Below, piece after piece: positions 1 through 8,266 of a DNA stretch of 64,000 bases. The DNA lies in contig JARXWK010000015.1 of NCBI GenBank assembly GCA_029916745.1, positions 1 through 64,000 on the forward strand, written 5' to 3'. This DNA comes from Dysgonomonadaceae bacterium PH5-43. Lineage in GTDB: Bacteria > Bacteroidota > Bacteroidia > Bacteroidales > Azobacteroidaceae. Each line of letters starts with the position of its first letter. Within the stretch, counting starts at the first letter, position 1. The position numbers and the translations under genes are program-made. Below the pieces are notes generated by a model. That model did no database searches and was not told the DNA's origin. It saw only the letters and a program-made list of their open reading frames with translations.

Positions 1-94
1 CCCGTCGTTCTTAGTAGAGAGACCTCGCCTATCTACTAAGAGAGAGAAGGGGTCTCTACTAAGAGAGACGACCCTAAGTGAAGCTTTGCATTTT
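1..94 (+). repeat. 23-base-period CTTAGTAG array, copy A (cut by window edge)
   Basis: Three complete units start at 10, 33 and 56, exactly 23 bases apart. The first has core CTTAGTAGA and the next two have the inverted core CTACTAAG. The last unit runs into the 16-base tail TGAAGCTTTGCATTTT at 79-94. Units and tail match the ends of the arrays at 19248, 34663 and 63503 (the last on the opposite strand). The array probably continues to the left of the window. The last unit can fold as AGGG-GTCTCT / AGAGAC-CCCT around a four-base ACTA loop. Function unknown. Confidence 0.9.
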
Positions 95-128
95 TTGTGC
101 TAAAAGTCAATATAATTCACTAATTTTG
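94..128 (+). promoter_or_regulatory. Possible promoter of the SLC13 transporter gene
   Basis: TAATTTTG at 121-128 fits the Bacteroidota -7 box TAnnTTTG. A TTTG at 94-97 lies 23 bases upstream, slightly longer than the usual 19-21, so the -33 assignment is weak. It overlaps the end of the repeat-array tail, so the array lies directly upstream of the promoter. Confidence 0.45.
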
Positions 129-189
129 TACCGTAAAATAAGTATAGGCTATAAGTCATTTTATTATCAAAACAAACATTATATTATTT

Positions 190-2067
190 ATGGATTCTAA
201 TTTAAATATGTATATTACTCTTGGAGTGCTTGCTTTTTCGGCAGCTTTTTTTGTGTGGGGTAAAATAAGGTCAGATATTGTGGCGTTATGTGCATTGCTC
301 GCGCTTATGCTCACAAGTGTATTAACTGTAGAAGAGGCTCTATCGGGTTTTTCAAACAGTATAGTTATAATGATGGCGGCTTTGTTTATAGTAGGAGGAG
401 GTATTTTTCAGACGGGTTTGGCTAAAATGATAAGCACAAAGATACTTGCTTTGGCAGGAAAAAGCGAAAAGAAATTATTCCTTCTTGTAATGTTGGTAAC
501 AGCTCTTATTGGTTCGTTTGTTAGTAATACTGGAACCGTAGCTCTAATGCTTCCTATAGTTATAAGTTTGGCAGCGGCAGCTAAAACAGATTCTAAAAGA
601 TTGCTTATGCCTCTTGCTTTTGCAAGTAGTATGGGTGGTATGATGACTCTTATTGGTACGCCTCCTAACTTAATTATTTCAGGAACATTAGAAGATGCTG
701 GTTACGGAGCATTGTCTTTCTTTTCATTTTTGCCAGTAGGTATAATAACTTTAACTGTAGGAGTAATTATATTATGGCCTATGAGTAAAATGCTGATTTC
801 TAAAGATAAAGATTCGGACGACAACGACTCTAAAGAGGAGAAGCTTAGCGAACTTTCGCAAAAATATCAGATAGCTCAAAACTTATATCGATTGAGAGTT
901 AATGCAAGTTCTCCATTAAACAATAAACAACTAAAGGATTTAGATATCACGGCTCGTTATAATGTTACTATCGCAGAAATAAAAAGAGATGAACAAAAGA
1001 GGTTTCATAAGTCGGTGAATGTAAATATGGCAGGTGCCGATAGTACTATTCGCGAAAACGATCTTTTATATGTGTTGGGTAAGTTTGATAATGTAGAACA
1101 TTTTGCTGCCGAAAATAATATCGCTATGATTGATTCTCACCTTGAAGAGTCGAAAGCTATGTCGGTGGGTGAAACTGGCGGAATGGATTTTAATTCTATA
1201 GGTATTGCCGAATTAGTGTTGTTGTCGACTTCTAAAATAGTAAACAAACAAGTAAAAGATTCGGGCTTCCGCAATCTCTACAATGTAAATATATTAGGAA
1301 TAAGGCGTAACGACGAATATATTCTTCAAAATTTGAAAGACGAACGAATGAAGGCTGGCGACGTGTTACTTATTCAAGGTGCTTGGAATGATATTCATAA
1401 GCTCGATCAAGAAGAAGGTGATGAGTGGGTGGTTGTAGGTGAGCCTATGAAAGAATTAGAGAAAGTGCCAATCACAATAAAGGCTCCTATTGCTGGAGCT
1501 ATAATGGTGGCGATGGTTGTTGTTATGGCTACAGGTTGGTTGCCTCCTGTTACGGCAGTGCTTATTGCTGCGGTGTTGATGATATTAACTGGTTGTTTGC
1601 GAAATGTTGAGGCGGCGTATAAAACAATTAACTGGGAAAGTATAGTTCTCTTTGCTGGTATGATACCCCTGTCTATTGCAATGGACAAAACAGGAGCTTC
1701 AACACTTATATCGGGCGGTATAGTTTCTGGGCTTGGGCAGTTCGGACCTATAGCGGTATTGGCTGGTATTTATTTGGCAACCTCATTCTTAACTTTGTTT
1801 TTGAGCAATACGGCAACCGCAGTTCTTTTTGCTCCTATAGCTTTACAATCAGCAATATCGTTAGATGTAAACCCTATGGCATTCTTGTTTGCTGTGGCAG
1901 TAGCAGCAAGTATGTGTTTTGCAAGTCCATTCTCTACGCCTCCAAATGCTTTGGTTATGTCGGCAGGAAGATACAAGTTTATGGATTATGTAAAAGTTGG
2001 AGTTCCTTTACAGTTGATATATGCAATAATAATGGTAATAGCTCTACCTTTATTATTCCCCTTTTAA
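190..2067 (+). CDS. SLC13/DASS-family anion permease with two central RCK_C (TrkA-C) domains
   Basis: Inner-membrane transporter of the divalent anion:Na+ symporter family (dicarboxylate, sulfate or phosphate type; substrate not readable). The protein has 625 residues. The N-terminal membrane half (about 1-205) carries a Ser-Asn-Thr motif near residue 112, and the C-terminal half (about 430-625) carries a second one near 539. These paired SNT motifs bind ligand and sodium in the family. The hydrophilic middle (about 225-420) looks like tandem RCK_C regulatory domains, usual in bacterial 'YfbS-like' members. It stands alone on the plus strand behind repeat copy A. Its last 15 bases overlap the end of the convergent DUF2520 gene. 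Family call is firm; substrate is open. Confidence 0.9.
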   Translation: MDSNLNMYITLGVLAFSAAFFVWGKIRSDIVALCALLALMLTSVLTVEEALSGFSNSIVIMMAALFIVGGGIFQTGLAKMISTKILALAGKSEKKLFLLVMLVTALIGSFVSNTGTVALMLPIVISLAAAAKTDSKRLLMPLAFASSMGGMMTLIGTPPNLIISGTLEDAGYGALSFFSFLPVGIITLTVGVIILWPMSKMLISKDKDSDDNDSKEEKLSELSQKYQIAQNLYRLRVNASSPLNNKQLKDLDITARYNVTIAEIKRDEQKRFHKSVNVNMAGADSTIRENDLLYVLGKFDNVEHFAAENNIAMIDSHLEESKAMSVGETGGMDFNSIGIAELVLLSTSKIVNKQVKDSGFRNLYNVNILGIRRNDEYILQNLKDERMKAGDVLLIQGAWNDIHKLDQEEGDEWVVVGEPMKELEKVPITIKAPIAGAIMVAMVVVMATGWLPPVTAVLIAAVLMILTGCLRNVEAAYKTINWESIVLFAGMIPLSIAMDKTGASTLISGGIVSGLGQFGPIAVLAGIYLATSFLTLFLSNTATAVLFAPIALQSAISLDVNPMAFLFAVAVAASMCFASPFSTPPNALVMSAGRYKFMDYVKVGVPLQLIYAIIMVIALPLLFPF

Positions 2068-2847
2068 AGAAGCTTGTTTGTGTATATCGTCGCTGAGTGT
2101 TTTATATACTGTAGCTTTTGCGCTATCGTATTTAAGCAGCTCAAGGTGTTTGTTAATAACATTGGTGTCGTAGCGCACGGCAGGTCCCGTTTGGGCATCT
2201 CTTGGGTGCATCTCCTTAATCTTTGAAGCCGTTTCTTTAATCAGGGGAAGCAGATAATCTTTAGAAAGGTTTTCTCTCTCAAGAATATCGGCGGCATTTA
2301 CATACATATCGTTAACGAAGTTACAAGCAAAAACGGCAGCTAAATGTAGTTGTTTCCTTTTTTCAGACGATAGCTTAAGAGCATTGTCGGATATGTGCGA
2401 AGCTAACTCAAGTAATAGACTTTCGTCGTTTGTATTGTTTGCTTCCACAAATATTGGGATATTCTGAAAGCTTATAACTCTATTCTTACTAAAAGTTTGT
2501 AGGGGATACAACACGCCATACCTATTATATTTATTAACATTGAAAACATCTAAAGGCAAACTTCCTGCCGTATGCACCAACAAGCCTTGCAAAGAAGGTA
2601 GTTGTTGCAATAATTGAGGAAGAGCAGAATCTTTTACCGAAAAGATATAAATATCGGCATCTTTGTTGATGTAATTAATATCATTAGTAAACGCAACGTT
2701 TAGTGTTAAGCCTAATTCTTTAGCCGATTGTAAGGTTCGACTATATACTTGTTGTATTAAAAAGCCTCTTTCTTTAAGTGCTTTGCCCAAGTGAGTTGCA
2801 ACATTGCCAGCACCTATAAGTGTAATTTTACAGTTCTTCGCCATCAT
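2053..2847 (-). CDS. Rossmann-fold DUF2520 protein (ProC/ketopantoate-reductase-like)
   Basis: 264 residues. An N-terminal nucleotide-binding motif, LIGAGNVATHLG, at residues 10-21 is followed by a Rossmann domain to about 130 and a helical DUF2520 C-terminal domain. The family resembles F420/NADP-dependent reductases and pyrroline-5-carboxylate reductase, but its reaction is not established. It follows the nitroreductase gene and overlaps its 3' end by 20 bases, so the two are probably cotranscribed. The 3' end overlaps the convergent transporter gene by 15 bases. Confidence 0.85.
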   Translation of the reverse strand: MMAKNCKITLIGAGNVATHLGKALKERGFLIQQVYSRTLQSAKELGLTLNVAFTNDINYINKDADIYIFSVKDSALPQLLQQLPSLQGLLVHTAGSLPLDVFNVNKYNRYGVLYPLQTFSKNRVISFQNIPIFVEANNTNDESLLLELASHISDNALKLSSEKRKQLHLAAVFACNFVNDMYVNAADILERENLSKDYLLPLIKETASKIKEMHPRDAQTGPAVRYDTNVINKHLELLKYDSAKATVYKTLSDDIHKQASLKGE

Positions 2848-3376
2848 AACGGAAACTTCCTATATGTAGTTTTTCCCATTTAAGTTTTTCTAAGTTTTGA
2901 GGCTTAGATTCTTTAGCCTTGTGTCCTATCGAAATTATACAATTAATAACTAACTGAAACGGAATGTTTAACAATTCGCGCACATATTCTTCCGAATCTA
3001 TACCGTCTTCTGTTTCGCGTCCGCTAATTTGTACCCAGCAACTACCTAATCCTAAGTCTTCTGCTTGTAATTGCATATAAGTTGCAGCAATGGCTGCATC
3101 TTCAATGTAAGGCATACTAAGTAGAGGGTCGCTTAATACCACAATGGCAAGGGCGCAGTTCTCAATAAAAGCCGCTCCCGTAGATTTACATAACGATAAA
3201 GCCTTTAATGTTTCTTTGTCATCAACCAAAACAAACTGGCAAGGTTTACTATTTTTAGAAGAAGGAGCCATTAAGGCTGCTTGCATAATTGTTTCGACTT
3301 GCGAAGGAGTTAATTGTTCTTCGGTGTATTGTCTTGTGCTTCTTCTGTTCTTAATTAAATCTTCAAAATTAGTCAT
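2828..3376 (-). CDS. Nitroreductase-family FMN protein
   Basis: 182 residues, typical length for a small nitroreductase. The N-terminal RRSTRQY segment (about residues 11-17) is the usual FMN phosphate-binding region, followed by LMAPSSKNSKPCQFVLV. The central segment YMQLQAEDLGLGSCWVQ is the conserved helix and FMN contact. Such enzymes use NAD(P)H to reduce nitro compounds, quinones or flavins; the substrate cannot be inferred. First gene of a two-gene unit with the overlapping DUF2520 gene. Confidence 0.9.
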   Translation of the reverse strand: MTNFEDLIKNRRSTRQYTEEQLTPSQVETIMQAALMAPSSKNSKPCQFVLVDDKETLKALSLCKSTGAAFIENCALAIVVLSDPLLSMPYIEDAAIAATYMQLQAEDLGLGSCWVQISGRETEDGIDSEEYVRELLNIPFQLVINCIISIGHKAKESKPQNLEKLKWEKLHIGSFRYDGEEL

Positions 3377-3391
3377 ACTGTTTTATTTATT

Positions 3392-3438
3392 AAAAAAGCT
3401 GATAATTTGCCAACCGTAAAGGGAAGCAAATTATCAGC
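3392..3438 (-). terminator. Strong intrinsic terminator after the 958-residue secreted-protein gene
   Basis: A perfect 13-base inverted repeat (3398-3410 with 3426-3438, GCTGATAATTTGC and its complement) is followed on the minus strand by a run of six T (3392-3397). It lies between the stop at 3482 and the nitroreductase start at 3376. A second short hairpin, CCCCT/AGGGG at 3452-3468, precedes it. Confidence 0.85.
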
Positions 3439-3481
3439 CGTTTATAAAGTTCCCCTATCTCTTAGGGGCAAAGATACATAA

Positions 3482-6358
3482 TTAGATAGAAAGTTTGTAA
3501 ACTTCTGTTCCTATTTTTACAATGTAAACACCTTTTTCAAGAGGCATAACATCTGTTCCGTTAACTGCTTTTTTGCTAATAAGCAATCCTGAAGTAGTAT
3601 AAACTTCAACAATGTATTCCTTATCTGTTGTAATAACAAGAGTGTTACCGTCAGAGTTTATCGAAATACCTTGAGCATCTATGTTATCTAACGAGTCGAT
3701 TAACTTAGCTTCTATACTTATTGTTGTATCGGCAGTAACATTACTAATAGTAACAGTGTAAATACCCTCAGCTTCAGTTGGAATAATTTCAGTTCCGTCA
3801 ACAGTAACTTTTGAAACATAGTTAGCTGCAACTGTATATTTCAATTCAAATGTTTCGTTCTCTTCAACTTCGTAAGGACTTGAGCCTTCTGTTGGAGATA
3901 CAATAGTAATTTCTTGGTCGGCAGTTACAGTTACATTGTAAGTAGTAGGAGCAACCTCAGTAGAATATTCTATTGATGGAATTAAATTAAAATCTTCAAT
4001 AGAAACAGCTCCTTCTATTGAATAGAAATCAAGGTACTTATCGGTTACAGATGTCGAATTGGCAACTATAGCCAAGCGAATAGTTCCTGTTTTGCCTATT
4101 ACATATTTAGTAACGTCAAACTCAACAATGCTACCGTTAGGATTGTTAGTTCCGTCTATTGTCATTGTTGCACCTTCTATTACGTCTCCAAGTCCTTCTG
4201 TATTTAATTCTCCATTGCCTGTCCAAGTCATATCTTCAATAGCAGTATCATTTAAAGTTTCTACCGAACGTATTTCTATGGTCATAGCACCTTTATTTAT
4301 ATCTTGCCAAGCACTGATAGCTAATTTAAGTACTGCTTTGTTGTATTCGTCAGCGTCTATTGCGTCAAATTCAACATAACCTCTTCTTACATAGTTAGGA
4401 GTATTGTAAGTAGAGTATTGTATTCTCATAAACTTTTCGTCAGGATATCCAACAGTTGCTGTTCCTCCATTAAGATAAGTATCTGCACTTGCAGGAATAA
4501 TGTTTTCTTTGAAAGCATCAACTTGAATAGTAGCCGTTTCAGTAACCGTAATCTTTAATGAATAAACGCCTTCTTCTTCAGTAACTGGTGTTATTTTGCC
4601 ATTAACAACGGCAGTAGGAGCGTGGTAACCACTAACTGTAGTAAACGACAAAGAATATTCGCTTCCATAGTCTACCTCAGTATCAGGAGTTCCTACTATT
4701 GTGATATTATCACTTATAGTTAGATCAACAGGAACTTTTTTAACAGAAGATGTAATAGTGATAACAACATCATCAGACGCAATGTCGGTAACTGGAGCCT
4801 CATACATTGTTGGAACTGGGTTAGTTATTGTGCCTAAAGTAGCATTCTTTACGTCTATTACAGGGTTTTCGTAACCGGCTTTTACCATAAACGTTAATTT
4901 AGTGCTTGATGGGGAATTGTATTGGTTGTTGTCATCTAATGGGAAAGACATAAAATGAATACCAGCGTCGCAGTTTACAGTAATTTTATATCTTTTACTT
5001 TCGGCCGAAATAACAACCTCTGCATCTTCACTTGCATTAAGAGTGATAGTGTAAACACCTTCGTTTAACTCTCCAGAGTTTGCAACTTCTCCATTAATTT
5101 TCACAACAGGAATAGAACCTTCCGTTACAGAATAACTAATAGTAAATGTTTCGCCATAATATAAATTTGCAGAAGTAGGAGTAGTTAGAGTAACGCCTGT
5201 GTTTGCAACAACATCAATGTCGAAAGCAGTTCTTTCAAACTCCCAAGTGTATTGGTTGTCGAACGTATCATAAGTTTTTTTCCAAAGAGGTAAAGTAGCA
5301 TTAACTCCATTTGAGATAATAAAATTTGTTGCGTTATCGGAATATCTTTGAGCTTTTAGGACTGCTTGATATGGTTTTTCTGCATTGTTAGTAGAATATA
5401 CGTGTTTCAAAACCCAAGCTTTTCCAGTGCTTCCTGTTGTTAATATATTATCAGCACCAAGTTCGAAAAACTCGCCTGTAGCTTTAGATACAATCTTCAC
5501 CATATAAGATTTATAGTCGCCTCCAGTATTGTAGCCTGCGCTTACAAAACCAAATAGTTGATTGTCGGAATCAGCTTTAGCAGCCAAAGAGAAGTTGTTG
5601 TCTGTGTCAACACTAAGATATAGATCGTCAGTGTCGATTGTTTTGTCTAAAGACTTGATACGGAACCACTCGTTTGGAGTAGTTGCATCTTGGTTGGCAA
5701 TGTTAGGATAGAACTTGTCAAAGATAGCTTCTTCTGTAAAGTGCCAAGCTCTTGGACTTCCAGTTGTACCATTGTCTTTAATTGCACCAGGGAAGCTTGC
5801 ATTGTTTGTTTCTATTTCAAAACTTGACCCTTGGTTAAGTGAAGCAAGGTAGTTTCCTCCCTTTCTTTTTAGAGCAATCCAAGTACTTGCAACGCCAGAG
5901 GTAGCGTGAACTGGAGTTTGTATGATTTCAAACTTGTAAGAGTCGCCATTGTCGTCTGTAGGCGCAGCTTCAACGGCAAAGCATCTAGAGTTGGTATGGG
6001 TTAGGTATCTACCTTCTTTATTAATAAGGTAATAAAATGTTGTTTCGGTACTCTCGTCGTTTGCCTTAACAATTTTCCATTTTTGAGCCTCTCTGTCTGT
6101 AAGATTGTTAAGAATAGAGTTGTGAGTTACGGCAGCGGTTTCACTTTCGGGAGCCGTAATCATAGTACAATAACGTCCGTCGCTGTCATTAATAGGGTTG
6201 CCAGTAGCGTCGCTGTTGTGTCCATTACTGATATAATACCAGTACTCATTTGTTGTGTCGCTAAGCTTTATTAAGCCTCCAGCAACTGTTGTTTGTGCAT
6301 TTGCAGATAAACCGAACAATGCAAACACTGCGATTAGAAAAGAATAAATGTTTTTCAT
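3482..6358 (-). CDS. Large secreted modular protein with T9SS sorting domain
   Basis: 958 residues with an N-terminal signal peptide ending ANAQ (about residue 22). Residues 25-375 look like beta-trefoil/lectin-type modules. Three Ig-like repeats share the pattern 'YGETFTISYSV... VKINGE... GVYTITL' (about 380-455, 545-610 and 815-895). Between the second and third lies a DNRLRE-like region (about 620-800; TYLNGGTATVG, RRGYVEFD, then paired beta strands ending in a VTKYV segment). The last 70 residues form a type IX secretion C-terminal domain (ITTDKEYIVEVYTTSG, KGVYIVKIGTEVYKLSI). Expected to be exported by Sec and then T9SS and attached to the surface. It is monocistronic and well terminated. 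Binding target unknown. Confidence 0.8.
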   Translation of the reverse strand: MKNIYSFLIAVFALFGLSANAQTTVAGGLIKLSDTTNEYWYYISNGHNSDATGNPINDSDGRYCTMITAPESETAAVTHNSILNNLTDREAQKWKIVKANDESTETTFYYLINKEGRYLTHTNSRCFAVEAAPTDDNGDSYKFEIIQTPVHATSGVASTWIALKRKGGNYLASLNQGSSFEIETNNASFPGAIKDNGTTGSPRAWHFTEEAIFDKFYPNIANQDATTPNEWFRIKSLDKTIDTDDLYLSVDTDNNFSLAAKADSDNQLFGFVSAGYNTGGDYKSYMVKIVSKATGEFFELGADNILTTGSTGKAWVLKHVYSTNNAEKPYQAVLKAQRYSDNATNFIISNGVNATLPLWKKTYDTFDNQYTWEFERTAFDIDVVANTGVTLTTPTSANLYYGETFTISYSVTEGSIPVVKINGEVANSGELNEGVYTITLNASEDAEVVISAESKRYKITVNCDAGIHFMSFPLDDNNQYNSPSSTKLTFMVKAGYENPVIDVKNATLGTITNPVPTMYEAPVTDIASDDVVITITSSVKKVPVDLTISDNITIVGTPDTEVDYGSEYSLSFTTVSGYHAPTAVVNGKITPVTEEEGVYSLKITVTETATIQVDAFKENIIPASADTYLNGGTATVGYPDEKFMRIQYSTYNTPNYVRRGYVEFDAIDADEYNKAVLKLAISAWQDINKGAMTIEIRSVETLNDTAIEDMTWTGNGELNTEGLGDVIEGATMTIDGTNNPNGSIVEFDVTKYVIGKTGTIRLAIVANSTSVTDKYLDFYSIEGAVSIEDFNLIPSIEYSTEVAPTTYNVTVTADQEITIVSPTEGSSPYEVEENETFELKYTVAANYVSKVTVDGTEIIPTEAEGIYTVTISNVTADTTISIEAKLIDSLDNIDAQGISINSDGNTLVITTDKEYIVEVYTTSGLLISKKAVNGTDVMPLEKGVYIVKIGTEVYKLSI

Positions 6359-6522
6359 CTTTTAATACGTTTAAATTGATAAATTAAATTTTTAAGCAAT
6401 GTATTGGTATACATAGTTGACTGTAAAAGTATTGAAAATAATTTAATAAACAAATTGTTATATATTTTTTGTTTTGAGGGGTGTGAATTCTGAAGTCGTA
6501 AACGTAGTGAGTTTTTGGCAAA

Positions 6523-6554
6523 TTTGCATTTGTCATTAAAACAAACTACCTTTG
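6523..6554 (+). promoter_or_regulatory. Bacteroidota-type promoter of the thioredoxin-fold gene
   Basis: TTTG at 6523-6526, then a 20-base spacer, then TACCTTTG at 6547-6554: a near-ideal -33/-7 pair. Transcription should start near 6558, leaving a leader of about 110 bases. Confidence 0.75.
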
Positions 6555-6557
6555 CGA

Positions 6558-6669
6558 CTTGTTATTAATAGGATAAAATGTTCTTAGCGAAGAATATACC
6601 CTGTTAAACTCCGAAAATCGGAGGGTCTTGCAGTGATGCGAGATTTAGTATTTACCTAAATAATGATGT
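6558..6669 (+). promoter_or_regulatory. Structured 5' leader with three consecutive hairpins
   Basis: Between the predicted transcription start and the ATG at 6670 lie three short inverted repeats. They are TTCTT-AGCG-AAGAA (6581-6594), ACC..CTCCGA-AAA-TCGGAG-GGT (6598-6626) and CT.GCA-GTGA-TGC.AG (6627-6642). No run of T follows, so this is not an intrinsic terminator. I do not recognise a known riboswitch. It may be a regulatory leader or a small RNA; both are inference. Confidence 0.4.
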
Positions 6670-7155
6670 ATGAGGTATATCTTTAGGATTGCCTTTGTTG
6701 CTGTAGTTGCTTTACTCTTTGTAGGCGCAGGCAATAAAGAAGTCCGGTTTACCGAAGGTATTCAACCGGGTAACCTTGCTCCGGCAATTAATTTGCAAGG
6801 TATTGATTTAGTGAACAGCGATTTTGTTGTGTTGCAGTTTTGGGCGGCTTACGATCCATACTCAAGAGCTGAAAATACTCTTATGCACAACGCTATCTCC
6901 AAACTAAGAAACGAAAAAGTTAAACTTGTTTCGGTTTCTTTAGATAAGAATACAGCGGTATTCAAAGGAGTAGTAAAATCAGATCGCCTAAATGAAACAA
7001 CACAGTTTAACGAGCCTTTAGGCGAAAAGTCAGACGTTTATAGAAAGTATCGTTTGAACAAAGGTTTGGGAAATTGGTTGATTAATTCTGAAGGAGTTAT
7101 TGTGGCAAAAAATGTTAGCCACGATGAAATCTTGAAACTTATTGAAAATAATTAG
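6670..7155 (+). CDS. Thioredoxin-fold exported protein lacking the CxxC site
   Basis: 161 residues with an N-terminal hydrophobic signal or anchor (about 1-20), followed by a TlpA/AhpC-like fold: 'GNLAPAINLQG', a strand into LQFWAAYDPYS (about 55-65), a helix, and LVSVSLD. Where TlpA-type proteins have WCxxC this one has WAAYDP, and no cysteine appears elsewhere. It therefore cannot act as a dithiol oxidoreductase. It may be a structural or binding member of the family. It has its own promoter and a structured leader. Function not known. Confidence 0.7.
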   Translation: MRYIFRIAFVAVVALLFVGAGNKEVRFTEGIQPGNLAPAINLQGIDLVNSDFVVLQFWAAYDPYSRAENTLMHNAISKLRNEKVKLVSVSLDKNTAVFKGVVKSDRLNETTQFNEPLGEKSDVYRKYRLNKGLGNWLINSEGVIVAKNVSHDEILKLIENN

Positions 7156-7216
7156 TTTCAAGTAATTATAAAAAAGAATCGTATAGATGATATTAATCGT
7201 TTATGCGATTTTTTTA

Positions 7217-7224
7217 TAACTTTG
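7217..7224 (+). promoter_or_regulatory. -7 box of the agmatine pathway operon
   Basis: TAACTTTG at 7217-7224 matches TAnnTTTG. It lies inside the longest possible reading frame and only five bases before the ATG at 7230. This supports 7230 as the real start and implies a leaderless or very short-leader mRNA. No good -33 box is seen. Confidence 0.55.
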
Positions 7225-7229
7225 CCGAT

Positions 7230-8264
7230 ATGCAACAAAATAGATTAAACATACAACTGCCTGCCGAATGGGCAAAGCAAAGTGCCGTGATGCTTACTTG
7301 GCCTCACGCAAATACCGATTGGCAACCTATATTGGAAGAGGTTAATGCTTGTTTTGCCGAAATAGCTAAGGCAATAATAAAGAGAGAAAAACTAATAATA
7401 GTTTGTGATTGTATCGACGATGTAAAAACCTGCTTAGGAAATATTGATTATTCTAATGTAATATTCAGAGAAATACCTTCTAATGATACGTGGGCAAGAG
7501 ATCACGGACCTATATCTGTTTGGGTTAACGAAGTTCCTTATATTCTCGATTTTACATTTAATGGTTGGGGAATGAAATTTCCAGCTAATTACGACAATCA
7601 GATAACTCGTAATCTTTACGAAAGTTCTACATTTAATTCAACTGTCGGTTATCAGAATATGATGCACTTAGTGCTTGAAGGTGGGAGTATAGAAAGCGAT
7701 GGGCAGGGTACTTTAATGACAACGGCTGAGTGTTTGCTTTCTGTAAATAGAAATGAATATAGAAATAAGTCAGAGATAGATGATTATCTTAAGATGATAT
7801 TCGATGCGAAGAAAATACTATGGCTTAACTATGGGTATTTGTCGGGCGATGATACAGATAGTCATATAGATACATTGGCGCGCTTTTGCGATCCTGAAAC
7901 AATAGCTTATGTTAAGTGCACAGATGAAAGCGACGAGCATTACGAAGAGTTGCTTAAAATGGAGGAAGAACTTAAAACATTTACTACGCAAGACGGTAAG
8001 CCGTATAAGCTGGTTCCTCTACCTATGGCTGAGGCTGTTTATTATGAAGAGGAAAGACTGCCTGCCACTTATGCCAATTTTCTTATTATAAATGAGGCTG
8101 TGCTTATGCCAACTTATAACTCTTATTTAGATGAAGAGGCAAAGGCGGCTTTGCAACAAGCTTTCCCAGATAGAGAGATTGTGGGTATTGACTGTTCTTC
8201 TTTAATAAAACAACATGGAAGTTTGCATTGTGTAACTATGCAAATTCCTGAAGGATTGATATAA
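7230..8264 (+). CDS. aguA: Agmatine deiminase
   Basis: Hydrolyses agmatine to N-carbamoylputrescine and ammonia. It is a peptidyl-arginine-deiminase-like (PPAD) enzyme of 344 residues from the chosen ATG. An in-frame ATG at 7203 would add nine residues (MRFFYNFAD) that overlap the promoter box. Visible active-site motifs are DTWARDHGPI (about residue 85), LEGGSIESDG, GDDTDSHIDT (catalytic His) and the C-terminal GSLHC with the nucleophilic Cys. It is two bases upstream of the amidase gene for the next step, so the pair forms an agmatine-to-putrescine operon. Confidence 0.95.
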   Translation: MQQNRLNIQLPAEWAKQSAVMLTWPHANTDWQPILEEVNACFAEIAKAIIKREKLIIVCDCIDDVKTCLGNIDYSNVIFREIPSNDTWARDHGPISVWVNEVPYILDFTFNGWGMKFPANYDNQITRNLYESSTFNSTVGYQNMMHLVLEGGSIESDGQGTLMTTAECLLSVNRNEYRNKSEIDDYLKMIFDAKKILWLNYGYLSGDDTDSHIDTLARFCDPETIAYVKCTDESDEHYEELLKMEEELKTFTTQDGKPYKLVPLPMAEAVYYEEERLPATYANFLIINEAVLMPTYNSYLDEEAKAALQQAFPDREIVGIDCSSLIKQHGSLHCVTMQIPEGLI

Positions 8265-8266
8265 TT

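Noticed and set aside
3452-3468. Separate regulatory hairpin CCCCT/AGGGG
   Set aside because: It is short, lies directly behind the stop codon and next to a much stronger terminator; probably part of the same 3' region.
6558-6669. tRNA or known riboswitch in the leader
   Set aside because: The three hairpins do not form a cloverleaf, there is no TTCGAAT-type T-loop, and no known riboswitch core was recognised.
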